From Patulibacter sp050252545 (GTDB taxonomy: Bacteria > Actinomycetota > Thermoleophilia > Solirubrobacterales > Solirubrobacteraceae): DNA of 10,129 bases. The stretch's first letter is position 1; each line of letters opens with the position of its first letter. Below are positions 1-6,426 of this stretch, piece after piece. The position numbers were made by a program, and so were the translations under genes. The stretch lies in NCBI GenBank assembly GCA_050252545.1, contig JBFWKS010000150.1, forward strand, positions 1 to 10,129. The letters are read 5' to 3'. The notes below the pieces were generated by a model. It was given only the letters and a program-made list of their open reading frames with translations, ran no database searches and was not told the DNA's origin.

Positions 1-2
1 CA

Positions 3-548
3 CGGCGTGCCTGGCTGGCGAGCTCCCGGCGGTGGTCCCTTGCGGCCGTGGCGACGGTGGTGGCGTTGGGTGTCGCGGGCTGCGGCGGAGACGACTCCGG
101 TGACGGCGACGAGGGCTACGTCAAGGCGTGGAGTGGCCTGTGCCAGCGCCTCACCAACGACGTGACGGACCTGACGGCGGATCTGTCGAAGGCCCGCGAG
201 AAGCTGCCGGCGAAGGCGCTGAAGGACCCCGAGGGCTCCGCTGACCTGATCGCACGCCACTCCAAGGCGCCACTGCTGCGCTATGTCCGCTCGGTCGAGG
301 ACGCCTACGGGACCCTGGAGAAGACCGAGGCGCCCGAGCGGTTCGCCGAGTTCCACGACAAGGCCGTGGCGGCCCTCCCCGCCCTGCGCAGCGAGATGCG
401 GAAGGCCGAGCGCCAGATCGAGCGCGGCCAGATCATCGAGGTCACGACGACCTACGCCCAGGCGATCCTGAAGTTCAACCAGCAGGCCCCGGTCCCGGCG
501 GCGATCCGCGACTCGGCCCCCGGCTGCGAGACGCTGGGCCAGGGCTGA
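3..548 (+). CDS. Lipoprotein of unknown function, 5' end outside window
   Basis: Likely secreted lipoprotein anchored to the outer face of the membrane; no functional family recognised. A GTG at 48 is the first in-window start, but the frame is open to the left edge and reads an arginine-rich n-region (RRW), then a hydrophobic stretch ending in VALGVAGC. That is a complete signal peptide with a lipobox (VAGC), so the true start is probably off-window. The lipidated cysteine is encoded at 81-83, leaving a mature chain of about 155 residues. It opens with a Gly/Asp-rich linker and continues as a charged, helix-prone domain. Two more cysteines, one in GLCQRL and one near the C-terminus in APGCET, could form a disulfide. 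It ends inside a palindrome shared with the convergent glycosyltransferase. The signal peptide call is strong; the role is unknown. Confidence 0.8.
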   Translation, partial: RRAWLASSRRWSLAAVATVVALGVAGCGGDDSGDGDEGYVKAWSGLCQRLTNDVTDLTADLSKAREKLPAKALKDPEGSADLIARHSKAPLLRYVRSVEDAYGTLEKTEAPERFAEFHDKAVAALPALRSEMRKAERQIERGQIIEVTTTYAQAILKFNQQAPVPAAIRDSAPGCETLGQG

Positions 549-568
549 CGGCGGGCGCCCGCCGTCAG
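545..568. terminator. Perfect 24-bp palindrome between convergent genes, probable bidirectional terminator
   Basis: The half CTGACGGCGGGC is followed at once by its exact reverse complement, giving 12-bp arms with no spacer. The lipoprotein stop (TGA, 546-548) and the glycosyltransferase stop (TGA on the minus strand, 565-567) both lie inside the palindrome. In RNA from either strand it would fold into a very stable GC hairpin. There is no clear U-run on either side, so it may work as a U-less terminator or as an mRNA 3'-end stabiliser. The dyad is seen directly; its function is inferred. Confidence 0.6.
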
Positions 569-1398
569 CGCTCCGGCCCGGCGGTGGCCTGACCGTCGCC
601 GATCGTGTCGACGACCGTCCCCCGCGCCCCGGCAGACAGCGTCGGCGGGGTGAACCGGGCGTCGCGGACGATCCGCAACCGGTGCAGCCACAGGCGCACC
701 CCGGCCCACAGCGTCTTGATCGCGTAGATCGACGCGGGCCGGATCTGGATCGACGACGCATCGTCGAAGTAGCGGGTGCGACAGGGCACCTCGGCGATCG
801 GGAACCCCAGGTGCGCGGCCTGGTACAGCAGCTCGCTGTCGAAGCTGAACCCGATCGAGTTGCGCAGCCACGGCAGCTCCATCAGCAGCCGGCGACTGTA
901 GGCGCGGTAGCCGGTGTGGCACTCGGCCAGATCGGTGCCCATCATCCGGTTCTGGATCGTCGTCAGGCCGCGGTTGGCCCACCACTTGTACTTCGGCATG
1001 CCGCCGTCCAGGGCGCTCTGCCCGTCTGGCAGGAACCGCGAGCCCAGGACCAGATCGGCCTCGCCCTCCACGATCGGCCGGACCATCGACGGGATCAGAT
1101 CCGGGGCGTACTGCCCGTCGGGGTGGAGCATCACCACGACGTCGGCGCCCTGCTGCAGGGCGTGCAGATAGCACGTCTTCTGGTTGGCGCCGTAGCCCGC
1201 GTTGTGCGGGTGCCAGACGGTCGTGATGCCCAGCCGCTCGGCGACGGCGATCGTGTCGTCGGTGGAGGAGTCGTCGACGAGGATCAGCTCGTCGACCCAG
1301 TCGCGCGGGATCGCCCCGACGGTGTCCTCGAGCGTCCGGGCCGCGTTGTGCGCCGGCATGACGACGAAGACGCGGTGATCGGGGGTGGCGGTGCTCAT
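565..1398 (-). CDS. GT2-family glycosyltransferase (DPM/DPG synthase-like)
   Basis: A 277-residue GT-A fold glycosyltransferase that should move a sugar from a nucleotide-sugar donor to a lipid carrier or glycan at the inner face of the membrane. Family signs: N-terminal VFVVMPAHNAARTL (residues 10-23), the acidic nucleotide-binding motif LVDDSSTDDT (40-49), a HPDGQY metal/donor segment (92-97), and then GSRF and a C-terminal substrate region. There are no evident C-terminal membrane spans, unlike GtrB-type members. The ATG overlaps the stop of the upstream methyltransferase in an ATGA, so the pair is translationally coupled. A longer reading of this frame extends upstream, but that part is antisense-like shadow of the methyltransferase; the ATGA start is preferred. 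Family assignment is firm; donor and acceptor are unknown. Confidence 0.9.
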   Translation of the reverse strand: MSTATPDHRVFVVMPAHNAARTLEDTVGAIPRDWVDELILVDDSSTDDTIAVAERLGITTVWHPHNAGYGANQKTCYLHALQQGADVVVMLHPDGQYAPDLIPSMVRPIVEGEADLVLGSRFLPDGQSALDGGMPKYKWWANRGLTTIQNRMMGTDLAECHTGYRAYSRRLLMELPWLRNSIGFSFDSELLYQAAHLGFPIAEVPCRTRYFDDASSIQIRPASIYAIKTLWAGVRLWLHRLRIVRDARFTPPTLSAGARGTVVDTIGDGQATAGPER

Positions 1399-2384
1399 CG
1401 GACGGTCTCGGGGATGGGGCTGGATGCGGGGAGCGCGGCCTCGACGTAGATGCTCGCCCCGCGTCCCTCGCGGGACTCCGCCATCGCGGCAACGGCGGCC
1501 ACCGGCAGCATGAGCGTCGCAGCGAGCACCGTCCACGCGCGGCGGAGCGGTCCGAGCGGGCGCTGGCGGGCATCCGGCCGGCGCACCGCATCGTAGAGGT
1601 CGCCCGTGCCGGGGACGCGGCCGGTCAGGCCGTGCAGCGCGCAGAACACCGACTGTCCGGCCCGCAGGTGCCCCAGCGTCCGCACCCGCAGGCCCTCCTC
1701 CTCCAGCCCGGCCCGCAGCGCCGCCGGATGCAGGTGCACGAGGTGACGGGGCTGGTCCCACGCCAGCCACGCGTCGCCGAACGCCGCGGCCTGGCGGCTG
1801 CCCGCGTTGGGGCATGCGATGAGGAGCACGCCGTCGTCGGCGAGCAGCCGCACCGCCTGACGGACCGCCTCGCGCGGCTCCGGCAGGTGCTCGATGACGT
1901 GCCACAGCACGATCGCCGCGACCCCGCCCGGCGGGCGCTCCAGGTCCTCCAGGGCGGCATCCATGACGTCTGGGCGGGTCGGGTCGGCGTCGCCGTCGGC
2001 CTGCCGCTCCAGGCCCAGGACCGGACGGCCACGCCGCGCGAGCGCCCGCAGCAGATGGCCGTCCCCCGAGCCGACGTCGACGACCATGCCCGGCGGCGCG
2101 ATCCGGTCCAGTCGCAGGGCGATGCTGCCGCGGGTGAGCGCGAAGATCGCGTCCCCGGGACCGGAGAACCGTCCGCCCTCGGGCCGGTACCACGTGGCGT
2201 ACGCATCGTCGAGCTCGGCCGCATCGGGCCACGGCCAGGTGATCTGCACGCCACAGGCACGGCAGCGCACCCGTCGCGCCCCGGTCCGCTCGGCGTCGTG
2301 GGCGGGAGATCCGCACCACGGGCAGGCGTCCGGTCCGGTGAGGGACGCCGCGGCGACAGGCGGCGAGGTGGGCACGGACGGCAC
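1395..2384 (-). CDS. Class I SAM-dependent methyltransferase with N-terminal zinc ribbon and C-terminal membrane helix
   Basis: A 329-residue protein in three parts. Residues 21-44 carry two CxxC pairs (C21, C24, C41, C44), a zinc ribbon often seen ahead of sugar or lipid methyltransferases. Residues about 100-260 form a Methyltransf_23/11-like Rossmann domain: SAM-binding motif VDVGSGDGHLL starting near 102, WHVIEHL (161-167), and DQPRHLVHLHP. Residues about 284-302 are a hydrophobic helix (VLAATLMLPVAAVAA) that could hold the enzyme at the membrane. The start is a GTG at 2384, with an alternative GTG three codons downstream; neither has a clear Shine-Dalgarno. The gene overlaps the glycosyltransferase by ATGA, suggesting both act on the same envelope glycan or lipid-linked sugar. 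The methyl acceptor is not predictable. Family sure, role inferred. Confidence 0.87.
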   Translation of the reverse strand: MPSVPTSPPVAAASLTGPDACPWCGSPAHDAERTGARRVRCRACGVQITWPWPDAAELDDAYATWYRPEGGRFSGPGDAIFALTRGSIALRLDRIAPPGMVVDVGSGDGHLLRALARRGRPVLGLERQADGDADPTRPDVMDAALEDLERPPGGVAAIVLWHVIEHLPEPREAVRQAVRLLADDGVLLIACPNAGSRQAAAFGDAWLAWDQPRHLVHLHPAALRAGLEEEGLRVRTLGHLRAGQSVFCALHGLTGRVPGTGDLYDAVRRPDARQRPLGPLRRAWTVLAATLMLPVAAVAAMAESREGRGASIYVEAALPASSPIPETVR

Positions 2385-2746
2385 CGGCGGATCGTAGGCC
2401 AGATGCGTCCCGGGCCGGGATCGGGGGCCGCTCGCGTTCTCGCGGCGACCGACCGGCGTTCGGGATCAGGGACACATCCGTCCCCGAAGTCCCGGGCGTA
2501 CGCGACTATCGAGACCGCGTTTCGGGACTAGATTCCGGGACGACGGAACCGCCCGTGGCGCCAGGCGGACGTCGGCGGCGGCGACCGGTGTCTCAGAACC
2601 AAGGATGTGGGACGGTCGCTCGAGCCTCGTCGCCACCCCGGCAGCGGGCATGCGCCGCCGCCGAGTCGCGGTGACCTTCTACGAGCGCGGCAGCTTTCGA
2701 TGGACCAAATCGCTTATGACACGGAGCTGTCTGGGGCACCGGGGGG
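2385..2746. other. Non-coding stretch upstream of the methyltransferase
   Basis: No convincing gene. The minus-strand promoter of the methyltransferase-glycosyltransferase pair should lie here, but I see no clear -35/-10 pair. The inverted words AGTCCCG and CGGGACT occur near 2490-2530 and could be an operator. A 61-codon minus-strand frame (2466-2651) has no recognisable features and is taken as spurious. The right end holds the possible HTH scrap described separately. Confidence 0.4.
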
Positions 2747-2750
2747 CTAG
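2655..2750 (+). pseudogene. Possible scrap of an AraC-type HTH, tentative
   Basis: An open frame ending in a TAG at 2748-2750 reads ...LLRARQLSMDQIAYDTELSG. The piece LSMDQIA resembles the second helix-turn-helix of AraC/GlxA regulators. The DNA around it (about 2698-2715) matches the GlxA-like gene's own MDQIA segment near 6350 at 17 of 18 bases. The frame stops exactly at the presumed end of the IS630 remnant, as if an HTH gene had been cut there. It is very short, has no start, and another frame over the same bases reads FRWTKS, so chance is a real alternative. Confidence 0.25.
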
Positions 2751-2940
2751 TGTCCTGCGTCGTTAGTTCGTTGTAGAAGTCGTTTGAGGGATTGCAGGAT
2801 CTGTTCGGCGGTCTTGGTCCACACGAACGGCCGGGGGTTCTCGTTCCAGTCCTTCACCCAGGATCGGAGGTCCTTCTCGAGCGCTTGGACGGAGCGGTGG
2901 TCGGAGTGTCCCGCGTCAAGAAATCCGCGCAGTTTGGCGT
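2747..2940 (-). pseudogene. IS630-family transposase, C-terminal remnant
   Basis: The minus-strand frame (open from an ATG at 2980) ends with HRSVQALEKDLRSWVKDW, then NENPRPFVWTKTAEQIL and a tail ending in RTNDAGH. This is the typical C-terminus of actinobacterial IS630 transposases, whose full length is about 350 residues. Only about the last 60 residues are present; the DDE catalytic core and N-terminal HTH are missing. Similarity fades around residue 13-16 of the frame (near 2935-2940), where the sequence becomes that of the neighbouring small gene. The stop (TAG, 2747-2749) sits in CTAGTGTCCTGCGTC, which may be the outer terminal repeat next to a TA target, but no matching second end is visible. 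A dead insertion-sequence remnant. Confidence 0.75.
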
Positions 2941-3269
2941 GTTTGAACTGGGGCGCTCTCGCCCGCCAGACGCGCCACACCTACCGGGCCGATCCGGCCC
3001 TCGTTCGCACGATGTGACCGCTCGATCTCGACCTTCGACGACCGCACCGGCCCGGCCGGGCCACCCGGAGCCCGAGCGGCCTCGGCGCGCTGCTGCATCC
3101 CGGCCGCATAGTTGGCCGCCCACTCCGGCCCCAGCACCGACGCGTCGCGTGAAGGAGGCGCACCGAGCGCGACCGCCGCACCGATCCCGCCGGCGCCGAG
3201 CGCCAGGCCAACCCCGGCCACCAACGCGACACCTGACCGACGACCATCGATCCCTCGCCCAGCACGCAT
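2916..3269 (-). CDS. Small putative secreted or membrane protein, 3' end chimeric with IS remnant
   Basis: A 117-residue frame of unknown function. The N-terminus has basic residues (MRAGRGIDGRRSG), then a Gly/Ala-rich hydrophobic stretch (about 13-36, VALVAGVGLALGAGGIGAAV) suiting a signal peptide or single anchor. After it come APPSRDASVLGPEWAANYAAGMQ and a charged chain. Upstream of the ATG is AAAGGGTG about 7 bases away, an acceptable ribosome binding site. Codon third positions are GC-rich up to roughly position 2945, then change in the last dozen codons (PVQTRQTARIS), which overlap the IS630 remnant in another frame. The original C-terminus was therefore probably lost to the insertion and the present end is accidental. 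It may be a functional truncated product or a pseudogene. Confidence 0.45.
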   Translation of the reverse strand: MRAGRGIDGRRSGVALVAGVGLALGAGGIGAAVALGAPPSRDASVLGPEWAANYAAGMQQRAEAARAPGGPAGPVRSSKVEIERSHRANEGRIGPVGVARLAGESAPVQTRQTARIS

Positions 3270-3754
3270 AGACGCACCCTTTCGCGTGACCGGCCGAGCC
3301 AGATCACCGATCGCTTGGATTCACGGCACCGTCTCACGGCCCCGACAACACGCGCAACCGAACGGACGTCCACCCCTACACCCCGAATGGGATACCGCCT
3401 CGACCACCCGTCCACTCCGACACCCGACACGGACCCTCGCGCGAGGTGATCCGTCCGGCTTGCGAGCGATAATGCTGATTAGGAACCACGCCCGGCTCGA
3501 CGTCACAGAGTGTGAAGTTGATCGCTACGTGGCGGTGTTCTCGCAGCGCTATCTGGCGCCGGCCGGCGTCCCGGTGAGGATCGCCTGTTGGGGCACCATG
3601 GCTGCGAGTCGCCCCCCGGAAGGTGCGAGCGTCCGCTTCGGATGCTCCGCCGCCCGGCAGCAGGGGCGGGCCGGTTCGCCCTGGCCGCAGGCGCGTCGCC
3701 GCCCCCGAGGCGCGAGACCGCCAGAAGTCCGGCGACCGCGCGCCGGAGTGACGC
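3270..3754. other. Intergenic region, no recognisable gene
   Basis: No frame here has family features. It should carry the minus-strand promoter of the small 2916-3269 gene and the 3' region of the HbpS-like gene. There is a 12-bp palindrome CCTCGCGCGAGG at 3435-3446 and a relatively AT-rich patch (GATAATGCTGATTA, 3468-3481) that could be a promoter element on either strand. A minus-strand peptide near 3549-3600 reads QAILTGTPAGA, recalling the fumarylacetoacetase C-terminal motif, but nothing else of that family surrounds it. Confidence 0.35.
3728..3747 (-). terminator. Hairpin just past the HbpS-like gene, probable terminator
   Basis: TCCGGCG and CGCCGGA form a perfect 7-bp stem around a 6-base loop. 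On the minus strand it starts 7 bases after the stop of the GlcG/HbpS gene and is followed by CTTCTGG, a weak pyrimidine run. Position and strength fit a transcription terminator for the ABM-sigma-HbpS group; the lack of a real U-tract lowers confidence. Confidence 0.5.
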
Positions 3755-4156
3755 TCAGAGTGCCGCTGCCCCTGCTTCTGCGACCTGTTGATCCTGATCG
3801 ACGAGGCCGCCGCTCACGCCGATCGCCCCGACGATCTCGTCTCCCTGCGTCAGCGGGATACCGCCGGGGAACGCGATGATGTGGCCCGGGTCGCTGGCCT
3901 CGATGCCGTAGAGCGGCTGGCCCGGCTGGACCATCGGCTGCAGATCGGCAGTCGGCATGTCGAACGCGCGCGCGGTGTAGGCCTTGGCCTGGCTGATCGC
4001 GATCGAACCGATCCACGCACCGTCCTGACGGTGAAACGCGGTCAGGTTCCCGCCGGCGTCGACGACGGCGATGTTCATCGGCACGCCGATCTTCTCGGCC
4101 TCGGCGCCTGCAGCCTCGATCAGTCGGTGGGCGCTCTTCAGGGTGATCCCGCTCAT
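3755..4156 (-). CDS. GlcG/HbpS-family protein (DUF336 fold)
   Basis: A 133-residue, full-length member of the GlcG/HbpS family. Family features in order: ITLKSAHRLIEAAGAEAEKIG (4-24), IAVVDAGGNLTAFHRQDGA (29-47), the KAYTARAFDMPT segment, PLYGIEAS, FPGGIPL, and the C-terminal GAIGVSGGLVDQDQQVAEAG. Streptomyces HbpS binds haem and senses redox stress for a two-component system; GlcG members occur with glycolate use and some degradative clusters. There is no signal peptide, so it is cytoplasmic here, unlike secreted HbpS. The ATG has GGAG 5 bases upstream. It lies 199 bp downstream of the sigma factor on the same strand, so it is either the last gene of that operon or has its own promoter. Family firm, ligand unknown. 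Confidence 0.88.
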   Translation of the reverse strand: MSGITLKSAHRLIEAAGAEAEKIGVPMNIAVVDAGGNLTAFHRQDGAWIGSIAISQAKAYTARAFDMPTADLQPMVQPGQPLYGIEASDPGHIIAFPGGIPLTQGDEIVGAIGVSGGLVDQDQQVAEAGAAAL

Positions 4157-4355
4157 GGGTGCTCCGATCGTTTGAACGTCTCGTGGTTTCCCGGGCCGAG
4201 GCAGCTCATGCGCCGGATTCGTGCTGGGCCGCCCGCCCGTGACTCGCGGTCCGCTGATGCGTCCCGGGGCGATGCAGGTGCTCTCGAGGGGGTGGTCGGG
4301 CGGATGGCCCTGCGCCGGTCGGCGTTCTCGGCGACGAGACCGTCGGCCGTCGCGA

Positions 4356-5102
4356 TTACGCCGTCTTCTGGCCGAGGCTGTAGTCGCCCATCCGCGCGAG
4401 GGCGGCCTTCAGGATCCGGGAGACCTGCATCTGCGAGACCCCGATCCGCTCGCCGATCTCCCGCTGCAGCAGCCCGACACCGAACGCCCATCGCACGACC
4501 TGCCGGTCCCGCTCGTCGACGCCGCGCATCGCCCGCTCGATCACGTCGACGTTCTCGACCCGCGCGAAGCCGGGGTCAACAGCTCCGTGTGCCGCAAATG
4601 GCTCCGCGCCCTCCTTCGCGGGGTGGTCCAGCGACAACGTTTGGTAGTTGCGGCCTGCAGCCTTTGCGTCCTCGACCTCGTCGGTGGTGACGTCCAGCAT
4701 CTGCGCGAGGTCGTCCACGCCGGCCTCGCGGCCGGTCAACTGGAGCGTCTGCGTCCGTGCTCGCTGCAGGCGGGCGTCCAGCTCCTGCACCGCCCGGGGG
4801 ACGTGCACGGCCCAGGTGCGGTCGCGGAAGTGCTTGCGGATCTCGCCCTGGATGTTGGGGACCGCGTAGCTGACGAACCGGCCGCCGCGTCCGGCGTCGT
4901 AGCGCTCGATCGCGTTGGTCAGGCCGACCAGCCCCGCCTGCGTCAGGTCCTCCGGGTCCTGGCCACGCCCCGCGTACCGGCGGGCGACAGAGCGCACCAA
5001 CGGCATGCAGCGCTCCACCAGGCGCTCCCGAGCCTGCAGGTCCCCAACGCCCTGATAACGGCGCAGCAGATCGTTGTCGATTCGCTCGCGCCGCGTGCTC
5101 AT
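4356..5102 (-). CDS. RNA polymerase sigma factor, SigB/SigF/SigG type (group 3)
   Basis: A 248-residue alternative sigma factor directing RNA polymerase to a stress or developmental promoter set. Region 2 spans about 31-98, with the core-binding stretch DPEDLTQAGLVGLTNAIERYD (49-69) and the -10-reading FVSYAVPNIQGEIRKHFRDRTW (76-97). Region 3 is about 100-165. Region 4 (about 192-240) ends in the HTH LQREIGERIGVSQMQVSRIL. SYAVPxIxGEIRKHFRD is diagnostic of the SigB/F/G group, normally held by an RsbW-like anti-sigma; none is encoded in this window. The ATG overlaps the stop of the ABM gene (ATGA), fixing the start and implying co-translation; the much longer open frame upstream is shadow. Target genes unknown. 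Confidence 0.92.
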   Translation of the reverse strand: MSTRRERIDNDLLRRYQGVGDLQARERLVERCMPLVRSVARRYAGRGQDPEDLTQAGLVGLTNAIERYDAGRGGRFVSYAVPNIQGEIRKHFRDRTWAVHVPRAVQELDARLQRARTQTLQLTGREAGVDDLAQMLDVTTDEVEDAKAAGRNYQTLSLDHPAKEGAEPFAAHGAVDPGFARVENVDVIERAMRGVDERDRQVVRWAFGVGLLQREIGERIGVSQMQVSRILKAALARMGDYSLGQKTA

Positions 5103-5404
5103 ACGGCCTTGCCGGCCACGAGCGTCGTGGGCACCGGGGTCGGCGCCTCGGCCAGGAGGTCGCCGCCGGTGCCGAGGATCAGCTCGGCGGCGGCGCCGCC
5201 CAGGTGCGCGTTGCGGGCGTCCTCGTCGTCGAAGAGGTCGACGAGGTAGAAGACGGTGGGATCCTGCTCGGCGCGCAGCGTCAGCCACGGCCGGGTGCCG
5301 GGCTCCGCCTCGACGTGCTCCAGCGCACGGACGAGGATGTCGTTGAACTGCTCGGCGGTGTCGGGCTTGGTCTTGAACTGGATGACGAGTCCGGGACGGG
5401 CCAT
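5099..5404 (-). CDS. Antibiotic-biosynthesis-monooxygenase (ABM) domain protein, putative quinol monooxygenase
   Basis: A 101-residue single-domain protein of the dimeric ferredoxin-like ABM/YgiN type. It opens with LVIQFKTKPDTAEQFNDIL (6-24), the usual first strand and helix of the family, followed by ALEHVEAEPGTRPWLTLRAEQDPTVFYLVDLFDDEDARNAHL, which matches the conserved E-x-G-T and F/Y-x-L-V-D-x-F-D-D pattern. Members oxidise quinols or aromatic compounds without cofactors, though many have no proven activity. A strong AAGGAG sits 7 bases before the ATG. It is the first gene of the minus-strand group and overlaps the sigma factor by ATGA. Its tie to a sigma factor suggests a sensory or stress role, which is inference. 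Confidence 0.85.
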   Translation of the reverse strand: MARPGLVIQFKTKPDTAEQFNDILVRALEHVEAEPGTRPWLTLRAEQDPTVFYLVDLFDDEDARNAHLGGAAAELILGTGGDLLAEAPTPVPTTLVAGKAV

Positions 5405-5487
5405 AAGAGTGCTCCTTCGCGTTGTGAGACCTCACGTTCCCACTTCCGCTCCTCCTCGATGCGACGCGTTTCGTATCGTTTGCGCCA
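5405..5487. promoter_or_regulatory. Divergent promoter region between the ABM-sigma group and the GlxA-like regulator
   Basis: Only 83 bp separate two divergent starts, so both promoters and any autoregulatory operator must lie here. A dyad GTGAG-AC-CTCAC occurs at 5424-5435, about 20 bases upstream of the ABM start and close to its ribosome binding site (AAGGAG). On the other side, TTTCGTATCGTTTGCGCC lies directly before the regulator's ATG with no Shine-Dalgarno, suggesting a leaderless or near-leaderless mRNA. No textbook -35/-10 pair is certain on either strand. Confidence 0.5.
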
Positions 5488-6426
5488 ATGCATGTCGGCG
5501 TCGTCGCGATCCCCGGCACCTTCGACTCGGCCTTCACGAGCGTCCTCGACATCCTGCGGGTCGCCGAGACGCTGCGCCGATCGGTGGACCCCGACATCCC
5601 GCCGGTCCAGACGACCGTCGTCGGGCTGCGCCCCTCCGTGCGGACCGCGGGGGGCCTCATCGTCGAGGCCGACCGTGCCCTCGACTATGGACTGACCGAC
5701 TACGACGTCCTCGTCGTCCCCGCGCTGGGCGCGATCTCGGCGTCGGCGGTGGAGGACGCGCTCGCGCTGCCGCCGGTCCGCGAGCTCCGCGCCGCGCTGC
5801 GCGACAGCCCCGACGCGGGTCTGCCGCGGCTGGCCGGCGCGTGCACCGGGACGTTCCTGCTCGCCGAAACCGGCCGGCTCGACGGCGCCACGACGGCTAC
5901 GAGCTGGTGGCTCAACGAGACGTTCCGGGGCCGCTATCCGCGGGTCGACCTGGACACCACGCGCATGGTCGTCCGCAGCGGAAACGCCCTCACTGCGGGA
6001 GCCGCGTTCGCACACATCGATCTGGCGATCAGCCTCGTCTCCGAGGTCTCCGAGCGACTCGCCGAGACCGTGGCCCACCGCCTCCTCATCGACGAGCGCC
6101 CCACCCGATCGATCCACGCCCTCCACGGGCACCTCGCCGCCACCGACGCGCTGGTCACGCGCCTCGAGGACGAGGTCCGGCGCCGCATCGCCGAGGACCT
6201 CTCCGTGTCCGACCTCGCCGACACGCTCAACGTCACCCGACGCACGCTGGAGCGCCACGTGCGCCAGCGGACTGGGGCGACTCCCAATCAGCTCATCCGC
6301 CGTCTCCGTGCCGAGCGTGCACGACACCTGCGCCGCACCACCGACCTGACGATGGACCAGATCGCTTCACAAGTGGGCTACGCCAACGCCACCACTCTCG
6401 GCCGACTTCTCGTCAGCACCGCCTGA
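5488..6426 (+). CDS. GlxA-family transcriptional regulator (DJ-1/PfpI domain plus AraC HTH), C-terminus clipped
   Basis: A 312-residue regulator. Residues 1-185 form a DJ-1/PfpI-like sensor domain with YDVLVVPALG (72-81) and the nucleophile-elbow segment GACTGTFLLAETGRLDG; Cys119 is kept, while the usual following ATTHW is ATSWW here, so the His of the catalytic pair seems replaced. Residues about 230-312 are an AraC HTH: first helix pair LSVSDLADTLNVTRRTLERH, recognition region GATPNQLIRRLRAERARHL, second helix LTMDQIASQVGYANATTL. It then stops at GRLLVSTA, about 15-20 residues earlier than relatives, which continue with a TPxxYRRRF-like tail. It is divergent from ABM-sigma and 122 bp upstream of the dehydrogenase operon, so it may control either or both. 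Ligand unknown. Confidence 0.88.
   Translation: MHVGVVAIPGTFDSAFTSVLDILRVAETLRRSVDPDIPPVQTTVVGLRPSVRTAGGLIVEADRALDYGLTDYDVLVVPALGAISASAVEDALALPPVRELRAALRDSPDAGLPRLAGACTGTFLLAETGRLDGATTATSWWLNETFRGRYPRVDLDTTRMVVRSGNALTAGAAFAHIDLAISLVSEVSERLAETVAHRLLIDERPTRSIHALHGHLAATDALVTRLEDEVRRRIAEDLSVSDLADTLNVTRRTLERHVRQRTGATPNQLIRRLRAERARHLRRTTDLTMDQIASQVGYANATTLGRLLVSTA

Noticed and set aside
565..2475. A single long minus-strand frame spanning glycosyltransferase and methyltransferase
   Set aside because: Only its C-terminal 277 residues look like a protein; the rest is an Ala/Arg/Pro-rich shadow of the methyltransferase frame. The ATGA overlap marks the true start.
3459..3479. CTTGCGAG-type sequence shared with 9463-9483 (17 of 21 bases)
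   Set aside because: Matches at this level are expected by chance in 10 kb, the flanks do not extend it, and neither site has a clear role.
3549..3600. Minus-strand QAILTGTPAGA, like the fumarylacetoacetase C-terminal motif
   Set aside because: No other family motif lies around it, and stop codons follow at once; probably coincidental in GC-rich DNA.
4331..4353. GCGACG...CGTCGC hairpin just after the sigma-factor stop
   Set aside because: Only 6 bp with an 11-base loop and competing pairings; too weak to call a terminator, and HbpS may be co-transcribed.
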